A stretch of DNA of 64,000 nucleotides from an uncultured Olsenella sp. Its GTDB lineage: Bacteria; Actinomycetota; Coriobacteriia; Coriobacteriales; Atopobiaceae. Within the stretch, counting starts at the first letter, position 1. Every line of letters begins with the position of its first letter. Below the pieces are notes generated by a model. It was given only the letters and a program-made list of their open reading frames with translations, searched no databases and was not told the DNA's origin. A program made the translations under genes and the position numbers. Shown here one piece after another: positions 33,325 to 42,340 of the stretch. The stretch spans positions 82,273 to 146,272 of the forward strand of contig ONBR01000008.1 of the NCBI GenBank assembly GCA_900316105.1, in the 5' to 3' direction.

Positions 33325-34925
33325 GCCTGACCTCCCTTCTGGCAGGCGGGCGCGACGTCTTCCTCCAGGATGGCGTTTACCTGCTCGCATATCTCCGTCA
33401 CGTTCATACCTACGATAACCTGAACGGCCCTGCCCCGGCAGAAGACCGCTCTCACGGAATCCAATGCGCAGAAGTCCCTTTCGGGGGCCACCAGGGCCGG
33501 CTCGCGCACGTCCACGCGCAGGCGGGTCACGCAGGAGGTCACGCCCACGATATTGGACGCACCGCCCAGGAGGCGGACGATCTCCAGGGCCTCGGCGGAT
33601 GCACCCACGGGCTGGGTGGTCGCCCGCTTGCGCTGGTAGTCGCCCCTGTCGTGGAGGCGGACGTCGTCATCGGGGCCGCGACCAGGCGTCATGAAGTCGA
33701 AGCGGAGGATGAGCCAGCGGAAGACAAGGAAGTAGACGACGGTGAAGCAGAGACCGACGGCCAGGGCCACCAGATAGGTGCCCCCGTGCGAGGAGGCCAG
33801 GGGAATGAAGTTGAAGGAGGACATCTCGATGAGGCCGCCCGAGAAGACCCCCACCACCCCGCAGAGGTTCATGACGCTGGAGAGGAGGGCCGCCAGGACG
33901 GCATGAACCACGTAGAGCTGGGGCGCCACGAAGAGGAAGGTGAACTCTATGGGCTCGGTCACGCCGCAGAGGACGGCCGTCAGGGTGACGGGCACCAGGA
34001 GGGCCAGGAGCCGCTTACGGTTCTGGGGCCGGGCCGTCACATAGAAGGCGGCGGCGATGCCCGGGACGCCAAAGATCTTGGACCAGCCCGTCGCCGTGAG
34101 GGCGGCCCAGGGGGCGGCCTCCTTGAGGGGGGCCGTCGTGGCCGCCAGCTGGGGCAGGGCGTTGGCCCAGGCAGCGTAGATCCCGCCCTCCACGACCACA
34201 CTGTCGTAGTAGATGGGCGCATAGAGGAGGTGGTGGAGGCCAAAGGGGATCAGGGCCCGCTCAAGGAAGACGTAGATGCCCACGCCCGCCGTGCCAGCCC
34301 CTACGATCAGCCCCTGGAGGACCCTCATGCCGGCCTGGATGTGGGGCCAAACCAGGACGGCAAGGACGGCAAGGGGAAGCATGACCAGGAAGGAGACCAT
34401 GTAGACGAAGGTAGAGCCCGCAAAGACGCCCAGCCATTCGGGGAGCTTGGTGTCGAAGAGCCGGTTGTGGAGGGCAACCACGACGCCCGAGACCAAAAGG
34501 GCACCCAGCATGCCCATGTCCAGGGTCTTGATGCCGCCGATGAGTGCCAGACCCGAGGCCTGGCCCACCTCCTGGGCAAAGTCGACGCCCAGGTCCGCGC
34601 CCCAGTAGAGAAGGATCTGGCTCACAAAGTAGTTGAAGGTAAGGTAGGCCACGAGGGCCTCCATGCAGCAGCGGGCCTGCTGCTTCTTTGCAAGGCCGAT
34701 GGGTAGTGCCACGGCAAAGAGTATGGGCAGCTGGTTGAAGACCGTCCAGCCGCCCGCCAGGACCACGTTCCAGACCTTGTACCAGGCCGTGCCCTCCCCC
34801 GCCAGGGGCCCCATGATGGCCGGGGTGGTAAAGAGGGTGCCCAGGCCCACCACGACGCCGGCGAAGGCAAAGAGCATCACGGGCGTGAACATGGCACCGC
34901 CGAACCGTTGGATCTTCTGCATCAT
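33321..34925 (-). CDS. PTS alpha-glucoside/maltose transporter EIICB (MalP/GlvC-like)
   Basis: 534 residues. The EIIC part (about 1-420, ten or so helices) begins MMQKIQRFGGAMFTPVMLFA and contains QLPILFAVALPIGLAKKQQA, LTFNYFVSQILLYWGADLGV, GVTEPIEFTFLFVAP (substrate-site TEPIEF) and SSFNFIPLASSHG. The EIIB domain (about 450-525) has the phosphorylated Cys in GVTSCVTRLRVDV. No EIIA domain is attached, so the phosphate must come from a glucose-type EIIA elsewhere. The closest style is the maltose-specific EIICB. AAGGAGG before ATG 34925 sets the start; the frame continues upstream through the antisense of tRNA-Gln without meaning. Operator half-sites lie just upstream. Confidence 0.9.
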   Translation of the reverse strand: MMQKIQRFGGAMFTPVMLFAFAGVVVGLGTLFTTPAIMGPLAGEGTAWYKVWNVVLAGGWTVFNQLPILFAVALPIGLAKKQQARCCMEALVAYLTFNYFVSQILLYWGADLGVDFAQEVGQASGLALIGGIKTLDMGMLGALLVSGVVVALHNRLFDTKLPEWLGVFAGSTFVYMVSFLVMLPLAVLAVLVWPHIQAGMRVLQGLIVGAGTAGVGIYVFLERALIPFGLHHLLYAPIYYDSVVVEGGIYAAWANALPQLAATTAPLKEAAPWAALTATGWSKIFGVPGIAAAFYVTARPQNRKRLLALLVPVTLTAVLCGVTEPIEFTFLFVAPQLYVVHAVLAALLSSVMNLCGVVGVFSGGLIEMSSFNFIPLASSHGGTYLVALAVGLCFTVVYFLVFRWLILRFDFMTPGRGPDDDVRLHDRGDYQRKRATTQPVGASAEALEIVRLLGGASNIVGVTSCVTRLRVDVREPALVAPERDFCALDSVRAVFCRGRAVQVIVGMNVTEICEQVNAILEEDVAPACQKGGQA

Positions 34926-34940
34926 CGAGGAGTCCTCCTT

Positions 34941-34980
34941 GGAACAAGTTGGTCCTCCATATAGTAAAACTTGTTCAAAC
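34941..34980 (-). promoter_or_regulatory. Predicted GntR half-sites before the PTS gene
   Basis: On the minus strand GTTTGAACAAGTT (34980-34968) resembles the left part of the operator at 31380-31402, and CCAACTTGTTCC (34952-34941) gives a second related half. The spacing is wider than in the perfect site. No convincing -35/-10 pair was found. The gap 34926-35397 otherwise contains tRNA-Gln, its terminator and the glmU upstream region. Confidence 0.5.
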
Positions 34981-35075
34981 ATCATGGGAGAGAAGTTTGT
35001 TATGCAGACAGGCGGAGGACCAAGACCCCCACACCTCCTGGCCCTCTGTGTTACACTGCTATCACTAGTGCTCAC

Positions 35076-35149
35076 TGGGGTATCGTCCAATGGCAGGACA
35101 GCGGTTTTTGGTGCCGTCAATGGGGGTTCGAATCCCTCTGCCCCAGCCA
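35076..35149 (+). tRNA. tRNA-Gln (TTG anticodon)
   Basis: The cloverleaf is readable: acceptor TGGGGTA with TGCCCCA, a D-arm with CCAATGGCAGGAC, anticodon loop TTTTGGT with TTG at positions 34-36, T-arm GGGGTTCGAATCCC, discriminator G and encoded CCA (35147-35149). TTG reads CAA (and CAG by wobble). A GC-rich hairpin with T-run follows. Confidence 0.95.
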
Positions 35150-35161
35150 CCTTTGGCTAAT

Positions 35162-35188
35162 GCGTCGCGCACCATGCGCGGCGTTTTT
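35162..35188 (+). terminator. Terminator after tRNA-Gln
   Basis: GCGTCGCGC, ACCAT, GCGCGGCG then TTTTTATT. A compact stem with a T-run 12 bp after the tRNA CCA. Confidence 0.8.
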
Positions 35189-35397
35189 ATTCTCTCCCTC
35201 ACAAAGAATTCTTTACTATTTGTAAGGCATACAAACTTTTTGTTCGCCTACCCATGAAAACCGTCCGCCCACATATAAAAAATCTCGAGATATCTGACTC
35301 TGCAATCGGTTTCGTAAGGGCTGCGTTATGATATGAAAGGCAGTTTCGCCCAAGGGCCTAGTTTCGTTGGGTGAGCGGACGTTTTATGGGAGGTAGC

Positions 35398-36801
35398 ATG
35401 TCAGCTACAGCGATCATCCTCGCCGCCGGCGAGGGTACGCGTATGAAGTCCCATCACCCCAAAGTCATGCACAAGATGCTGGATCACCCCCTGGTATGGT
35501 GGGTGGTTCGTGCGGCGCGCCAGGCTGGCGCCGACCGCGTCATCCTGGTCGTCGGCAGCGGCGCCCAGGAGGTTCGTGACTACTTCACCACGGGTGAGGG
35601 CAAGGACGAGTCCATCGAGTTCGTAGAGCAGACCAAGCGCCTGGGCACGGGCCACGCAGTCCGCACCGTCATCGACACCCTGGGTAACATCAAGGGACCA
35701 GTTGTCGTGATGAACGGTGACGGTCCGCTCCTGAGGCCCCAGACCATCGCGGCTCTGATCAACGAGAGCAAGACGAATCACAACGCCTGCACCGTGCTGA
35801 CCATGACGCCTCCGGACGTCTCGGGCTATGGTCGCGTGGCCAAGGACGACCAGGGCGCCGTCACCGCCATCATCGAGGACAAGGACTGCACCCCCGAGCA
35901 GCGCCAGACGCTCATGGAGTGCAACTCCGGCGTCTACTGCTTCTGCGGTCGTCGTCTGTCCGAGAACATCGGCAAGATCACCAACGACAATGCTCAGGGT
36001 GAGTACTACCTCACCGACATGGTCGGCATCTACGTCGGCATGGGCGAGCCCGTCGCCGCCGTCCACGTGGATGACTACGGCGAGCTCCTGGGCGTGAACA
36101 GCCGCTCCCAGCTGGCCCAGGTGACAAAGATCATGCAGCGTCGCATCAACGAGCGCCTGATGGCAGAGGGCGTAGGCATGCTTGACCCCGACCAGGTGTG
36201 GGTCGGTCCTGAGGTCAGCGTGGGTCAGGATACCGTCCTGCTCCCCCAGACCTTCCTGTGGGGAAAGACCACCGTGGGCGAAGACTGCACCGTAGGCCCC
36301 AACAGCCGCCTGACCAACGCCACCGTAGGCGACCGCTGCCTGGTGGACGAGACCATCATCGTTGACTCCGCCATCGACAACGACGTCAACTGCGGCCCCC
36401 GCGCCTACCTGCGTGGCGGCGCCCACTTCCACGACCACTCCAAGGCCGGCACCCACGTGGAGCTCAAGGGCACCGAGGTCGGCGAGGGCTCCAAGGTCCC
36501 CCACCTCTCCTACTTGGGCGATGCGCGCCTGGGCAAGGATGTCAACATCGGTGGCGGCACCATTACCTGCAACTACGACGGCAAGCACAAGAGCCACACC
36601 GAGATTGGCGATCACGTCTTCGTCGGTTCTGATGTAATGCTTGTGGCGCCTGTGACAATCGGTGATAATGCGCTACTGGGCGCTGCATCATGCATTACAA
36701 AGGACGTTCCCGCGGGAGCCCTCTCCCTCGAACGTTCCAGGCAGATGACTCGAGAGGGATGGGCGGACGCATACTGGAAGCGACTCGAGGAAGAGGACTA
36801 G
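35398..36801 (+). CDS. glmU: Bifunctional UDP-N-acetylglucosamine pyrophosphorylase / glucosamine-1-P acetyltransferase
   Basis: 467 residues. The N-terminal nucleotidyltransferase begins AIILAAGEGTRMKSHHPKVM and has MNGDGPLLRPQT and CNSGVYCFCG. The C-terminal left-handed beta helix (about 250-460) has hexapeptide repeats and HVELKGTEVGEGSKVPHLSY, then DARLGKDVNIGGGTITCNYD, the acetyl-CoA and acetyltransferase site. It makes UDP-GlcNAc for peptidoglycan. The start ATG 35398 follows GGGAGG. prs begins 4 bases after its stop, the widespread glmU-prs pairing. Confidence 0.95.
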   Translation: MSATAIILAAGEGTRMKSHHPKVMHKMLDHPLVWWVVRAARQAGADRVILVVGSGAQEVRDYFTTGEGKDESIEFVEQTKRLGTGHAVRTVIDTLGNIKGPVVVMNGDGPLLRPQTIAALINESKTNHNACTVLTMTPPDVSGYGRVAKDDQGAVTAIIEDKDCTPEQRQTLMECNSGVYCFCGRRLSENIGKITNDNAQGEYYLTDMVGIYVGMGEPVAAVHVDDYGELLGVNSRSQLAQVTKIMQRRINERLMAEGVGMLDPDQVWVGPEVSVGQDTVLLPQTFLWGKTTVGEDCTVGPNSRLTNATVGDRCLVDETIIVDSAIDNDVNCGPRAYLRGGAHFHDHSKAGTHVELKGTEVGEGSKVPHLSYLGDARLGKDVNIGGGTITCNYDGKHKSHTEIGDHVFVGSDVMLVAPVTIGDNALLGAASCITKDVPAGALSLERSRQMTREGWADAYWKRLEEED

Positions 36802-36805
36802 CGTA

Positions 36806-37804
36806 ATGTACGAAAACCTGTGTGAACCCAGGACTTACCAGAAGGAAATCAAGCTTTACACTGGCACGAGCAACCCCGAGCTGGCAAAGAAGATCGCAGA
36901 CATCCTGCACCTGGAGCTGCAGGGCCTGAAGATCGAGAAGTTCGCCAACGGCGAGATTTACGCTCGCTTCATGGAGTCCGTCCGTGGCGACGAGGTCTTC
37001 TTCATCCAGTCCGTCGCAGGCAAGAACCTCAACGACGTCCTTATGGAGACCCTGATCGTTGCCGATGCGGCCTCCCGTGCCTCCTGCAAGAACTTCACCG
37101 CTGTCATCCCCCACTATGGCTACGCCCGCCAGGACCGCAAGGCCGCTTCGCGCGAGCCCATCTCCGCACGCCTGGTTGCAAACCTGCTTGAGGCCGCAGG
37201 CGTCGACCGCGTCATCGCACTGGACCTGCACTCCGGCCAGATCCAGGGCTTCTTTGACATCCCCGTCACGCACCTGACGGCTCTCTACCTCTTTGGCGAC
37301 TACTACAAGCAGAAGAACTTCGACTGGGACAACACCGTCGTCGTCTCCCCCGACATGGGCCGCGCAAAGGTAGCAAAGAAGCTCTCCGACTACCTGGGCT
37401 GCGAGGTCGCCATCGCCCACAAGTCCCGTCCCAAGCACAACGCTGCCGAGGTCATGGGCATCATCGGCAACATCGTGGGCAAGACCTGCATCATCAACGA
37501 TGACATGATCGACACGGGTGGCACCCTGGTCGGCTCCATCAACAAGCTCAAGGAGATGGGTGCTGGCGACGTCTACGTGTGCGCCACCCACGGTATCTTC
37601 TCTGGCAAGGCCATCGAGCTCCTGGAGAACGCCCCCATCGAGGAGTGCGTCGTCACCGACGCCATCCCCTGCGAGGTTGCCAATAACCCCGGCTCAAAGA
37701 TCAAGCAGATTTCCGTGGCCAACATGCTGGCCCAGTGCATCTACAACGTTTACACGGACAACTCCGTGTCCGAGAGCTCTAAGGGCGGCAACTCCGAGAT
37801 GTAA
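36806..37804 (+). CDS. prs: Ribose-phosphate pyrophosphokinase
   Basis: 332 residues, slightly longer than the usual 310-320. Key blocks are ALDLHSGQIQGFFDIPVTHL, HYGYARQDRKAASREPISA (ATP-binding flexible loop region), and the PRPP-binding loop TCIINDDMIDTGGTLV. It makes PRPP from ribose 5-phosphate and ATP for purine, pyrimidine, His and Trp synthesis. It has a four-base gap after glmU and a clear terminator at 37841-37879. Confidence 0.95.
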   Translation: MYENLCEPRTYQKEIKLYTGTSNPELAKKIADILHLELQGLKIEKFANGEIYARFMESVRGDEVFFIQSVAGKNLNDVLMETLIVADAASRASCKNFTAVIPHYGYARQDRKAASREPISARLVANLLEAAGVDRVIALDLHSGQIQGFFDIPVTHLTALYLFGDYYKQKNFDWDNTVVVSPDMGRAKVAKKLSDYLGCEVAIAHKSRPKHNAAEVMGIIGNIVGKTCIINDDMIDTGGTLVGSINKLKEMGAGDVYVCATHGIFSGKAIELLENAPIEECVVTDAIPCEVANNPGSKIKQISVANMLAQCIYNVYTDNSVSESSKGGNSEM

Positions 37805-37840
37805 GGCTTCAAGCCGACACAACAGGTTCGTCTGATACGA

Positions 37841-37879
37841 AAGGAGCCAGCTGGAAGACCAGCTGACTCCTTCTTTTTT
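37841..37879 (+). terminator. Terminator of glmU-prs
   Basis: AAGGAG-CC-AGCTGG, AAGA, CCAGCT-GA-CTCCTT then CTTTTTT. Classic rho-independent structure on the plus strand. Confidence 0.9.
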
Positions 37880-37881
37880 GG

Positions 37882-37914
37882 GTGTGAAAAGTACCCCAGG
37901 GGTATTTGTCACAC
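37882..37914. repeat. TGTGACA-type palindrome, copy 4
   Basis: GTGTGAAAAGTACCCC and GGGGTATTTGTCACAC (joined through AG) form an inverted repeat between the converging prs and serA genes. The arms keep the TGTGA/TCACA ends of the family found at 3.6-6.3 kb while the core is CCCC/GGGG. Confidence 0.65.
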
Positions 37915-37918
37915 TTCC

Positions 37919-39091
37919 TTACTTCGCGGGAATGAACCTCACGCGACGGACGCCCTCGATGGCACGGAGCTCCTCGACGACCTTGTCGTCGAACTGGCCG
38001 GAAACCTCGAGCAGGGTATAGGCGTTCTTTCCATGGCTCTTGTTCTGCATGTTCTCGATGTTGAGATTGGAGTTTGCCACGATGGACGAGATCTTTCCGA
38101 TGTAGCCCTGGGCGTTCTCGTGGAAGATGCCCAGACGGGCGCAGCCAGGCGCCAGCGCACCCATATCGACAGTGCCATAGTTGACCGAGTGGGTGAGATT
38201 GCCGTTCTCGATGTAGTCAACAAGCTCGGTGGCTGCCATCACCGCGCAGTTCTCCTCGGCCTCAGCCGTAGAGGCACCCAAATGCGGGGTGACGATGGCA
38301 TTCTTCATGTTGCCAGTGGCAGGATTGGCGAAGTCGCACATGTAGTGGGCAACCTTACCGTTATCGAGCGCCTGGGCCATGGCCTGCTCGTCCACGAGCT
38401 CTCCGCGTGCGTAGTTGAGGATCACGACGCCCTGCTTCATCTGGGCGATGGCCTCGGTGTTGATCATGCCCCTGGTGTCATCGGTCGCGGGCACGTGGAC
38501 GGTGATGTAGTCGCAGTCACGGTAGATCTCGTTCACGTCGGTGACGTGACGGATGCGACGGTCAAGGCCCCAAGCAGCGTTGATGGAGAGGAAGGGGTCG
38601 TAGCCATAGGCCTCCATGCCAAAGCGGGTGGCCGTATTGGCGACGGCGGAGCCGATGGCGCCCAAGCCGATGACACCGAGCTTCTTGCCAGCGAGCTCGG
38701 TGCCAGCAAACTTCTTCTTTGCCTTCTCGGCCTTCTTGCTCACGTCGGGATCGTCGCAGTTCTCGCGGACCCACTCGACACCGCCGATGATGTCGCGGCT
38801 TGCAAGGAGCAGCGCCGCAAAGACAAGCTCCTTCACTGCGTTGGCATTGGCACCAGGGGTGTTGAAGACGACGACGCCCTCCTCGGCGCAGCGGTCGACG
38901 GGGATGTTGTTCACGCCAGCGCCGGCACGGGCGATGGCCAGAAGGCCCTCGGGGAACTCGACCTCGTGCAGGTTGGCGCTGCGAAGCATGATGGCGTCAG
39001 CATCCTGGAGCTCATCCACCATCTGGTAGTTGTCACCAAGGCGGTCGGTACCAGCCTTGGCGATGTTGTTCATGCAATGGACCTTGTACAT
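37919..39091 (-). CDS. serA: D-3-phosphoglycerate dehydrogenase
   Basis: 390 residues, the short type with one ACT domain. The NAD site is LGVIGLGAIGSAVANTATRF. ILNYARGELVDEQAMAQAL carries the catalytic Arg, and IVTPHLGASTAEAEENCAVM the catalytic His. The C-terminal ACT region (about 320-390; SNLNIENMQNKSHGKNAYTL) can bind serine for feedback. It oxidises 3-phosphoglycerate in the first step of serine synthesis. AGGAAGAGG before ATG 39091 fixes the start. It is transcribed after serC with about 100 bp between them. Confidence 0.95.
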   Translation of the reverse strand: MYKVHCMNNIAKAGTDRLGDNYQMVDELQDADAIMLRSANLHEVEFPEGLLAIARAGAGVNNIPVDRCAEEGVVVFNTPGANANAVKELVFAALLLASRDIIGGVEWVRENCDDPDVSKKAEKAKKKFAGTELAGKKLGVIGLGAIGSAVANTATRFGMEAYGYDPFLSINAAWGLDRRIRHVTDVNEIYRDCDYITVHVPATDDTRGMINTEAIAQMKQGVVILNYARGELVDEQAMAQALDNGKVAHYMCDFANPATGNMKNAIVTPHLGASTAEAEENCAVMAATELVDYIENGNLTHSVNYGTVDMGALAPGCARLGIFHENAQGYIGKISSIVANSNLNIENMQNKSHGKNAYTLLEVSGQFDDKVVEELRAIEGVRRVRFIPAK

Positions 39092-39193
39092 GCGATTACC
39101 TCTTCCTATGGATGCGGGCGCAGTGCGCCCGCAATACAGTCGATTGAAAGACGGGCGGGAGTGGCACAAGCCTGCCCCCAGGACCAAGCAGAG

Positions 39194-40276
39194 CTAAGCC
39201 TTGTGGGCGAGCTCGAAGTCCTTCATGAAGGCGACGAGCTTCTGCACGCCCTCCAGGGGCATGGCATTGTAGATGGAGGCGCGCATGCCACCGACGGACC
39301 TATGGCCCTTGAGGCTCACGAGGCCGTTCTTCGTCGCCTCGGCGACGAATTCGGCATCCAGATCCTTGTCACCCGTGACAAAGGGCACGTTCATGATCGA
39401 ACGGCTGCCGGGGCGGACGGTGGGCTGGAAGAGGTCGGAGTTGTCCAGGTAGTCGTAGAGAAGGGTGGCCTTCTCCTCGTTCTTTGCCTTCATGCCCTCG
39501 AGGCCGCCCTGGGACTCGATCCAGTGGAAGACCTTGTCGCACATGTAGATGCCAAAGCAGTTGGGCGTGTCATAGAGAGAGCCCTTGTCGACCTGGGTCT
39601 TGAAGCGCAGCATGGTGGGGACGCCGGGCAGGTCATCGGGGATGAGGTCCTCGCGAACGATCACGATCTGGACACCAGCGGGGCCGACGTTCTTCTGAAC
39701 GCCGGCGTGGATCATGCCATACCTGGCGACGTCAACGGGTTCGGAGAGGAACATGGAGGACTGGTCGGCTACCAGGGGTACGCCCTTGGTGTCAGGCAGC
39801 GTCCAGATGCGGTTGCCGTGGACCGTCTCGTTCTCGCAGATGTAGACGTAGCTCGCGTCCGGACGGACGTCGAGGTTCGTGAGGTCGGGAATCTCGGAGA
39901 AGTTCTTGTCCTCGCCGGAGGCAAGCACCTTGGGGTCACCCAGAATCTGGGCTTCCTTCAGGGCCTTCTTGGACCAGTTGCCAGTCACGATATAGTCTGC
40001 CTTGCCGTTGGTGGCGAGGTTGATGAAGGTTGTGGCGAAAATCAGCGAGTCGCCACCCTGGAGGAAGAGGACCTTGTAGTTGTCGGGGATACCCATGAGC
40101 TTGCGAATGCTAGCCTCGGCGTCGTCGATGATGTCCTGGAAAGCCGAAGATCGGTGACTCATCTCGCACACAGACATGCCGGTTCCCTGATAGTCGAGCA
40201 TCTCGTCGGCCGCAGCTTGCAGCACAGGCTCAGGCAGCACAGCCGGGCCTGCAGAGAAGTTGTAGACACGTGCCAT
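39194..40276 (-). CDS. serC: Phosphoserine aminotransferase
   Basis: 360 residues, standard length. YNFSAGPAVLPEPVLQAA opens the protein, VCEMSHRSSAFQDIIDDAE follows, LFLQGGDSLIFATTFINL uses GGDS where GGAS is usual, and AGVQKNVGPAGVQIVIVRE carries the PLP Lys (QKN). It converts 3-phosphohydroxypyruvate to phosphoserine (and can serve pyridoxal synthesis). It is the first gene of the serC-serA operon. No serB was seen nearby. The 236-bp upstream gap to the patatin gene contains an A/T-rich stretch that probably holds its promoter. Confidence 0.95.
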   Translation of the reverse strand: MARVYNFSAGPAVLPEPVLQAAADEMLDYQGTGMSVCEMSHRSSAFQDIIDDAEASIRKLMGIPDNYKVLFLQGGDSLIFATTFINLATNGKADYIVTGNWSKKALKEAQILGDPKVLASGEDKNFSEIPDLTNLDVRPDASYVYICENETVHGNRIWTLPDTKGVPLVADQSSMFLSEPVDVARYGMIHAGVQKNVGPAGVQIVIVREDLIPDDLPGVPTMLRFKTQVDKGSLYDTPNCFGIYMCDKVFHWIESQGGLEGMKAKNEEKATLLYDYLDNSDLFQPTVRPGSRSIMNVPFVTGDKDLDAEFVAEATKNGLVSLKGHRSVGGMRASIYNAMPLEGVQKLVAFMKDFELAHKA

Positions 40277-40512
40277 GTAATGATCACTCCAAACATCGAC
40301 TTGCCATGACAGATACCGCGGCACTCACCGCGATTAGCTCAAAAGCATAGGGCTCTTTCAGGGAGCTCATAAATGTCGACGTGGAATTTATTCATTTGAT
40401 AACAAGCCCTCCCGATTTGCGACACATTGCCACTACAGGAAGGCTTGCAAAAAGACTCTGATTAATGTGCGCTGCGCACAATTTGAGCGAAGAACCGTTC
40501 ATACTTCTTGGA

Positions 40513-41424
40513 CTATAGTCCCAAGAACCTCTTTACCTCGTCCAGGCGCTCGGTAGCCTGCCGACGACCATCCAGATAGAGTTCGAGGAGCTTCGCGCCG
40601 TTTGATTCATTTGTCCCGACCTCGACGGGCTTCGAGGGGGCAAAGACCAGGACGGAGCTGTTCTCCTCCTGCTCCAGGGCAAAGAGCTTCTGGCGCTGTG
40701 CATTGTAGCGGAGCTTGCGGGACTCCAAGGCTTCAAGGTAGTAGGGATAGCCATCGTAGCGGTGAGAGCGGACCACCAGAGCCTCGTTGGCACCGTCCTT
40801 GATATAGCCACGATCCTGGGTCAGGATTACCAAAGCACGCTTCGCGGGTGTATATCCCTCGGGAAGGGGCTCCTCTCCCTTGCCCAGGGCCATCTCGTAG
40901 GGGATGGAGTCGGTAGTGCCACCATCCAAATACTCGTGACCGTCCACCTGGACCATCCGGGACACCAGCGGCATGGATGCGGATGCCCTGACCTTGATCA
41001 CGTCCTCAGGGAAGCTCTTGCACTCCAGGTAGGCGGGAGTGCCAAAAACCACGTCGGACGCCACACAGAACATCTTTGTGGGATTTGCGTTAAAGGTCTC
41101 GTCGTCGCCAGGATCCAGGTGGTTCTGGATCTCGTCGTAGAGGAACTCGCCACCGGCAAGGTTGCCCGTGGTGGCCCAGGACCAAAGGCTCATGAAGCGG
41201 CGGTCGTCGCGAAAGGCCAACATGATGCGCATGGCCCTACCGATCTGGCGGGACTTGAAGCTGGCCGCGTTGATGGCACCGGCGGAAACGCCCCAGACGC
41301 TGCCGAAGTCATAGATGCCTTGCTCCTGCAGGACGTCTGCGACGCCTGCCGTAAACATCCCCCTGAAGCCGCCGCCCTCAAAGACCAGGGCATTGTTTGA
41401 GGATGGGGTACCAAAGTCTGTCAT
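40513..41424 (-). CDS. Patatin-like phospholipase
   Basis: 303 residues, cytoplasmic. The oxyanion loop is FEGGGFRGMFTAGV, the nucleophile motif is VWGVSAGAINAAS (GxSxG) and the catalytic Asp is in YLDGGTTDSIPYE (DGG/A). The fit is to RssA/YjjU-like bacterial patatins that hydrolyse acyl chains from lipids. AGGAG five bases before ATG 41424 sets the start at MTDFGTPSSN. A hairpin (TTCTTGGGACTATAG / TCCAAGAA) overlaps the stop codon. It is a single gene, divergent from tmRNA. Confidence 0.85.
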   Translation of the reverse strand: MTDFGTPSSNNALVFEGGGFRGMFTAGVADVLQEQGIYDFGSVWGVSAGAINAASFKSRQIGRAMRIMLAFRDDRRFMSLWSWATTGNLAGGEFLYDEIQNHLDPGDDETFNANPTKMFCVASDVVFGTPAYLECKSFPEDVIKVRASASMPLVSRMVQVDGHEYLDGGTTDSIPYEMALGKGEEPLPEGYTPAKRALVILTQDRGYIKDGANEALVVRSHRYDGYPYYLEALESRKLRYNAQRQKLFALEQEENSSVLVFAPSKPVEVGTNESNGAKLLELYLDGRRQATERLDEVKRFLGL

Positions 41425-41497
41425 AGCTTCTCCTAGCATCGTCTTTTCCGCTAGTAGGTTACCCCATGGACGACCGCGTCGCAAAGGGTCTGGCGGC

Positions 41498-41535
41498 GTG
41501 AGACGACACGACGCAAGTGAGACGACACGACGCAA
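41498..41535. repeat. 19-bp tandem duplication
   Basis: GTGAGACGACACGACGCAA is present twice in direct succession and abuts the TCGATTAAG palindrome at 41538. It could mark a slippage or an insertion-related duplication. The 335-bp gap from the patatin start to tmRNA holds only this, the palindrome and a short stretch (41607-41759) with the probable ssrA promoter. Confidence 0.85.
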
Positions 41536-41537
41536 GA

Positions 41538-41606
41538 ATGTCGATTAAGCGGGAGTTTGCGCCGAAAAAGCCAGAAATTGGGCTCAAACTCCTGCTTAAT
41601 CGACAT
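41538..41606. repeat. TCGATTAAG-type palindrome, copy 3
   Basis: ATGTCGATTAAGCGGGAGTT opens, TGCGCCGAAAAAGCC and AGAAATTGGGCTC form the middle, AAACTCCTGCTTAATCGACAT closes in two overlapping pieces. It shares the arms and the GCGCCG(A/G)AA and GGGCTCAAACTC blocks with copy 2 over 34 kb away. Confidence 0.85.
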
Positions 41607-41759
41607 GTCCCCGTACCCCCTATTTGCCTATGCTCCCTATTTGCCCGTTTGAGATTCCGCGGGGTTGAGCTGCAGGAGTTTGGGTATCATACTGTCGCTG
41701 GATGCCAGTGGCATCTGTGTACGCTGACATTCGCATGGTGGCAGCAGCCCCATTTCTGT

Positions 41760-42125
41760 GGGGGTGACTGGTTTCGACAGGGTATGTCTGAGGTGGGCAG
41801 CAAGCCGTGGTCTCCTCGCCACGTTAAACAGGGGTACCGTCAAATTTAATTGACAATGATTCTTATCAGGGCTCTTACGCCCTCGCTGCTTAATTTTAAC
41901 TAGCAGCCGTCTAACCGGGATTTCTCCCGCTCTCGGGGCGACGTCATCTTAGGGAGATGCTCGTGCGGATGTGGTTGGTATGCCGCACGCAAAGACCAAA
42001 CCAGCTGGGACGCCGATCGCGGGTCACGGGGCCTGACGCGTCCGAGACTTGATACGTGACTGTGCTTGGAGACACCTGCCAGGGATGTGCTTTGGACCGG
42101 AGTTCGATTCTCCGCACCTCCACCA
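41760..42125 (+). ncRNA. ssrA: Transfer-messenger RNA
   Basis: The 5' end GGGGGTGACTGGTTTCGACAG and the 3' end GGAGTTCGATTCTCCGCACC-TCCACCA form the tRNA-like acceptor and T-arm. The tag frame reads (D)NDSYQGSYALAA followed by TAA (about 41860-41898), preceded by TTTAATTGACA near the resume point. It rescues stalled ribosomes and marks the product for proteolysis. Its partner smpB is encoded only 1.3 kb away. Length is about 366 nt, normal for the one-piece form. A strong terminator follows. Confidence 0.95.
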
Positions 42126-42134
42126 TGAGAGGCC

Positions 42135-42178
42135 ACGGGCCGCAATCAGCTTTCCTGCTGGTCGCGGCCCGTTTTTTT
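42135..42178 (+). terminator. Terminator of ssrA
   Basis: ACGGGCCGC, inner CAGC/GCTG pairs, then GCGGCCCGT followed by TTTTTTT. It lies ten bases after the tmRNA CCA. Confidence 0.9.
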
Positions 42179-42340
42179 CTTTTCGCCCGCAAAAGCCCAG
42201 ATAAGGAGCACTCCCCCATTTGAGCTTTTGCGTGCTGGGACTGCACGGCAGCTCTCTGCTTTCTCCATGCCGATTGCAAGGGCCAGGAATTCCAGGTTTA
42301 CAATGGCGGCTGCTTGCCCGACAACCACCGAGGTGTATGC

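Noticed and set aside
34926..35150. N-terminal extension of the PTS EIICB frame through the tRNA-Gln gene
   Set aside because: The extension is the antisense of the tRNA and its flank, and the AAGGAGG site before 34925 gives the normal MMQKIQRFGG start of the family.
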